Assembly: GCA_019359015.1 (NCBI GenBank)
Contig: JAHHID010000011.1
Coordinates: forward strand, 60,815 to 124,814
Direction of reading: 5' to 3'
Length of the DNA stretch: 64,000 nt
Source: Spirirestis rafaelensis WJT71-NPBG6
Lineage (GTDB): Bacteria; Cyanobacteriota; Cyanobacteriia; Cyanobacteriales; Nostocaceae
Both the position numbers and the translations under genes were made by a program. The first letter of the stretch is position 1; each line of letters opens with the position of its first letter. Of the stretch, positions 62,658 to 64,000 are shown piece after piece. The notes under the pieces are model-generated. The model saw only the letters and a program-made list of their open reading frames with translations, ran no database searches and was not told where the DNA came from.

Positions 62658-63650
62658 ATGATTCGCCGTCGTTCTACGCCTTGGATTCAAAGATGGTCGC
62701 GTATTTTGATTGCCGCGATCGCCACATGTGGTGCCTTGACCACAGCTTATCTGACGTTTGAGAAGTTAACAGGAGGCAAAGCAGCTTGTGTCGCACAGGC
62801 TGGTGCTAAAGGCTGTAATGATGTTCTTTCTAGTCCTTGGGGAACAGTTTTTGGTCAACCATTAGCCTTGTTTGGATTTTTGGCATACACTAGCATGTTG
62901 ATATTTGCTTTGGCTCCCTTGGCAATTAAAGGAGCCGAAAATAAGCAGAAGCGTCAAAAGCTGGAAAATGTCACATGGTTGCTGCTGCTGGCAGGAGCGA
63001 TCGCCATGACAGTTTTCAGCGGCTACTTGATGTACCTGCTAGCATTCCAAATCAAAGCTGTCTGTCTTTACTGTATTGGTTCAGCTTTATTTTCTCTCAG
63101 TCTTTTGGTGCTGACCCTTATTGGTCATGTTTGGGAAGATTTGGGACAAATATTTTTTACCGCAATTATTGTTGGCATGGTAACGCTAATTGGTACTTTA
63201 GGCGTTTATGCTGGTATCAATCCATCAGGTGCGATCGCCGAATCAACTTCTGGCAAACCTGTACAAATTAGCTTTACACCAACAGTAGCGCCCAATGCCG
63301 AATTCGGTTGGCAAACTACCACTACTTCTGGGGAAGCCGAATTAGCGCTAGCACGCCATCTGGTGAAAATTGGCGCTAAAGAATACAGTGCTTATTGGTG
63401 TCCTCACTGCCACGAACAGAAGCTGCTTTTCGGTAAAGAAGCAGAACAGATAATCGAGGATAGTAATGTCAAAGTCGAGTGCGCTGGCGATAGCCCAAAA
63501 GGTAAACCAGATGTGTGTAAAGCCGCTAAAGTTGAAGGTTTCCCTACTTGGATCATCAATGGTAAAAGCTATGGGGGAGTGCAAAACTTGCAGGAACTAG
63601 CAACAAATTCTGGTTACACAGGTCCGACGAACTTCAAGTATTTTAAGTAA
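62658..63650 (+). CDS. VKOR-thioredoxin-like membrane oxidoreductase
   Basis: A vitamin K epoxide reductase-type protein fused to a thioredoxin domain, catalysing disulfide formation through quinones; in cyanobacteria it oxidises thylakoid-lumen/periplasmic proteins. The 330-residue protein has four to five helices. It has the loop Cys pair around KAACVAQAGAKGCNDVLSSP, the CxxC in AVCLYCIGSA, and in the C-terminal domain the CPHC motif of SAYWCPHCHEQKLLFGKEAE plus VEGFPTWIINGKSYGGVQ. The strong hairpin at 63692-63739 should terminate it. Confidence 0.93.
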   Translation: MIRRRSTPWIQRWSRILIAAIATCGALTTAYLTFEKLTGGKAACVAQAGAKGCNDVLSSPWGTVFGQPLALFGFLAYTSMLIFALAPLAIKGAENKQKRQKLENVTWLLLLAGAIAMTVFSGYLMYLLAFQIKAVCLYCIGSALFSLSLLVLTLIGHVWEDLGQIFFTAIIVGMVTLIGTLGVYAGINPSGAIAESTSGKPVQISFTPTVAPNAEFGWQTTTTSGEAELALARHLVKIGAKEYSAYWCPHCHEQKLLFGKEAEQIIEDSNVKVECAGDSPKGKPDVCKAAKVEGFPTWIINGKSYGGVQNLQELATNSGYTGPTNFKYFK

Positions 63651-63691
63651 TTGTTTTAACAAATTTATTTTCGGTGACTTTGGTTTCACCT

Positions 63692-63739
63692 AAAAAAGTC
63701 AATTAAATGCAGCAAAATCTGCTTTTAGTTGACTTTTTT
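63692..63739 (+). terminator. Strong Rho-independent-type hairpin after the VKOR gene
   Basis: AAAAAAGTCAATTAAATGCAG, loop CAAAAT, then CTGCTTTTAGTTGACTTTTTT: a 21-base stem with only a few mismatches or G-T pairs, flanked by A and T runs. It lies 41 bases after the VKOR stop. Confidence 0.85.
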
Positions 63740-63936
63740 GTGTTTTTATAGTTATTTTTACGTGTTTATACTTAGTTAATATAATTATTATCAAACCCAG
63801 TGTTAACCTTGTGATGGTTGCATAATTGGATGGTAAAACATTAAGTGTTGACAAAATTTTGAAAAGGCATAGGTTATATCAAATCCGGTTGATTGCACAT
63901 AGTATAATCGTCTAAGTGGATTAGATTACGAAGTAT

Positions 63937-64000
63937 ATGCCAAGACGCATTTCCATAGAACCTCATCTAAGTATTGACGAACTAGAAAATTGTTATCGCC
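63937..64000 (+). CDS. Transposase N-terminus (probably IS630-type), cut by window edge
   Basis: The ATG at 63937 opens MPRRISIEPHLSIDELENCY and one more full codon before the window ends. I recall this N-terminus from IS630-type cyanobacterial transposases (helix-turn-helix to follow). Only 21 codons are visible, so the family and intactness cannot be confirmed. Confidence 0.6.
   Translation, partial: MPRRISIEPHLSIDELENCYR

Overview
The window is chromosomal DNA of a cyanobacterium, most likely a filamentous (Nostocales-type) one. The evidence is lineage-specific genes (pipX, pipY, a sepF/cdv2 homologue, chlG, crtR, btpA, a PucC/BCD-family carrier, get3d, and DUF3086, DUF3119 and DUF2862 proteins), very frequent HIP1 palindromes (GCGATCGC), and heptamer-type short tandem repeats between genes. 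No rRNA, tRNA or CRISPR array was recognised. The species cannot be named from the sequence alone.

Layout. 1-6.5 kb: a minus-strand housekeeping stretch: pipX-pipY (nitrogen/PLP regulation), sepF (division), proC (cut by the window edge), der (ribosome GTPase), an ECF-type CbiQ permease, and a decayed chorismate-binding gene that has lost its catalytic domain. 6.8-12 kb: a conflict-type locus: a caspase/NB-ARC protein and a TPR protein that look like one gene split at a run of five G, a 21-bp minisatellite, and an alpha/beta hydrolase. 12-13.8 kb: an IS200-like remnant and a glycosyltransferase. 14-27 kb: envelope and metabolic genes: a Uma2 nuclease, plsY, DUF3086, DUF3119, MlaE, SppA, chorismate mutase, a membrane-anchored PstS-like protein divergent from a Ser/Thr kinase, crtR and pyk.

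27-46 kb: a large surface-glycan cluster, nearly all on the minus strand. It reads from wzm and wzt (ABC glycan exporter) through a coiled-coil methyltransferase, a GT2-GT4 fusion, a GT4, a second coiled-coil methyltransferase, an epimerase and a GT2 to rfbC, rfbD, rfbA, another GT2, an IS630 copy and a GT4. A plus-strand CAP-domain protein sits between rfbD and rfbC. Three neighbouring glycan proteins share the same short C-terminal tail (SKFWKLR...W..LK+), four copies in all. The methyltransferase that overlaps wzt carries nine near-identical 14-residue coiled-coil units. This resembles the chain-terminating, chain-measuring WbdD architecture known from E. coli O9a and is the best candidate here for an undescribed system.

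46-64 kb: DUF2862, get3d and chlG, a Cys4 small membrane protein, an MDR dehydrogenase, Uma2, an MFS carrier, a dienelactone hydrolase pseudogene fused to a 21-bp minisatellite, an inositol-phosphatase-family enzyme, a PucC-like carrier, an aldo/keto reductase, a broken Uma2 gene, a DEAD-box helicase, rimO, btpA, a VKOR-thioredoxin fusion with a strong terminator, and the first codons of another transposase. Gene remnants, minisatellites, dispersed palindromic repeats and several Uma2 relics show a plastic, repeat-rich genome.
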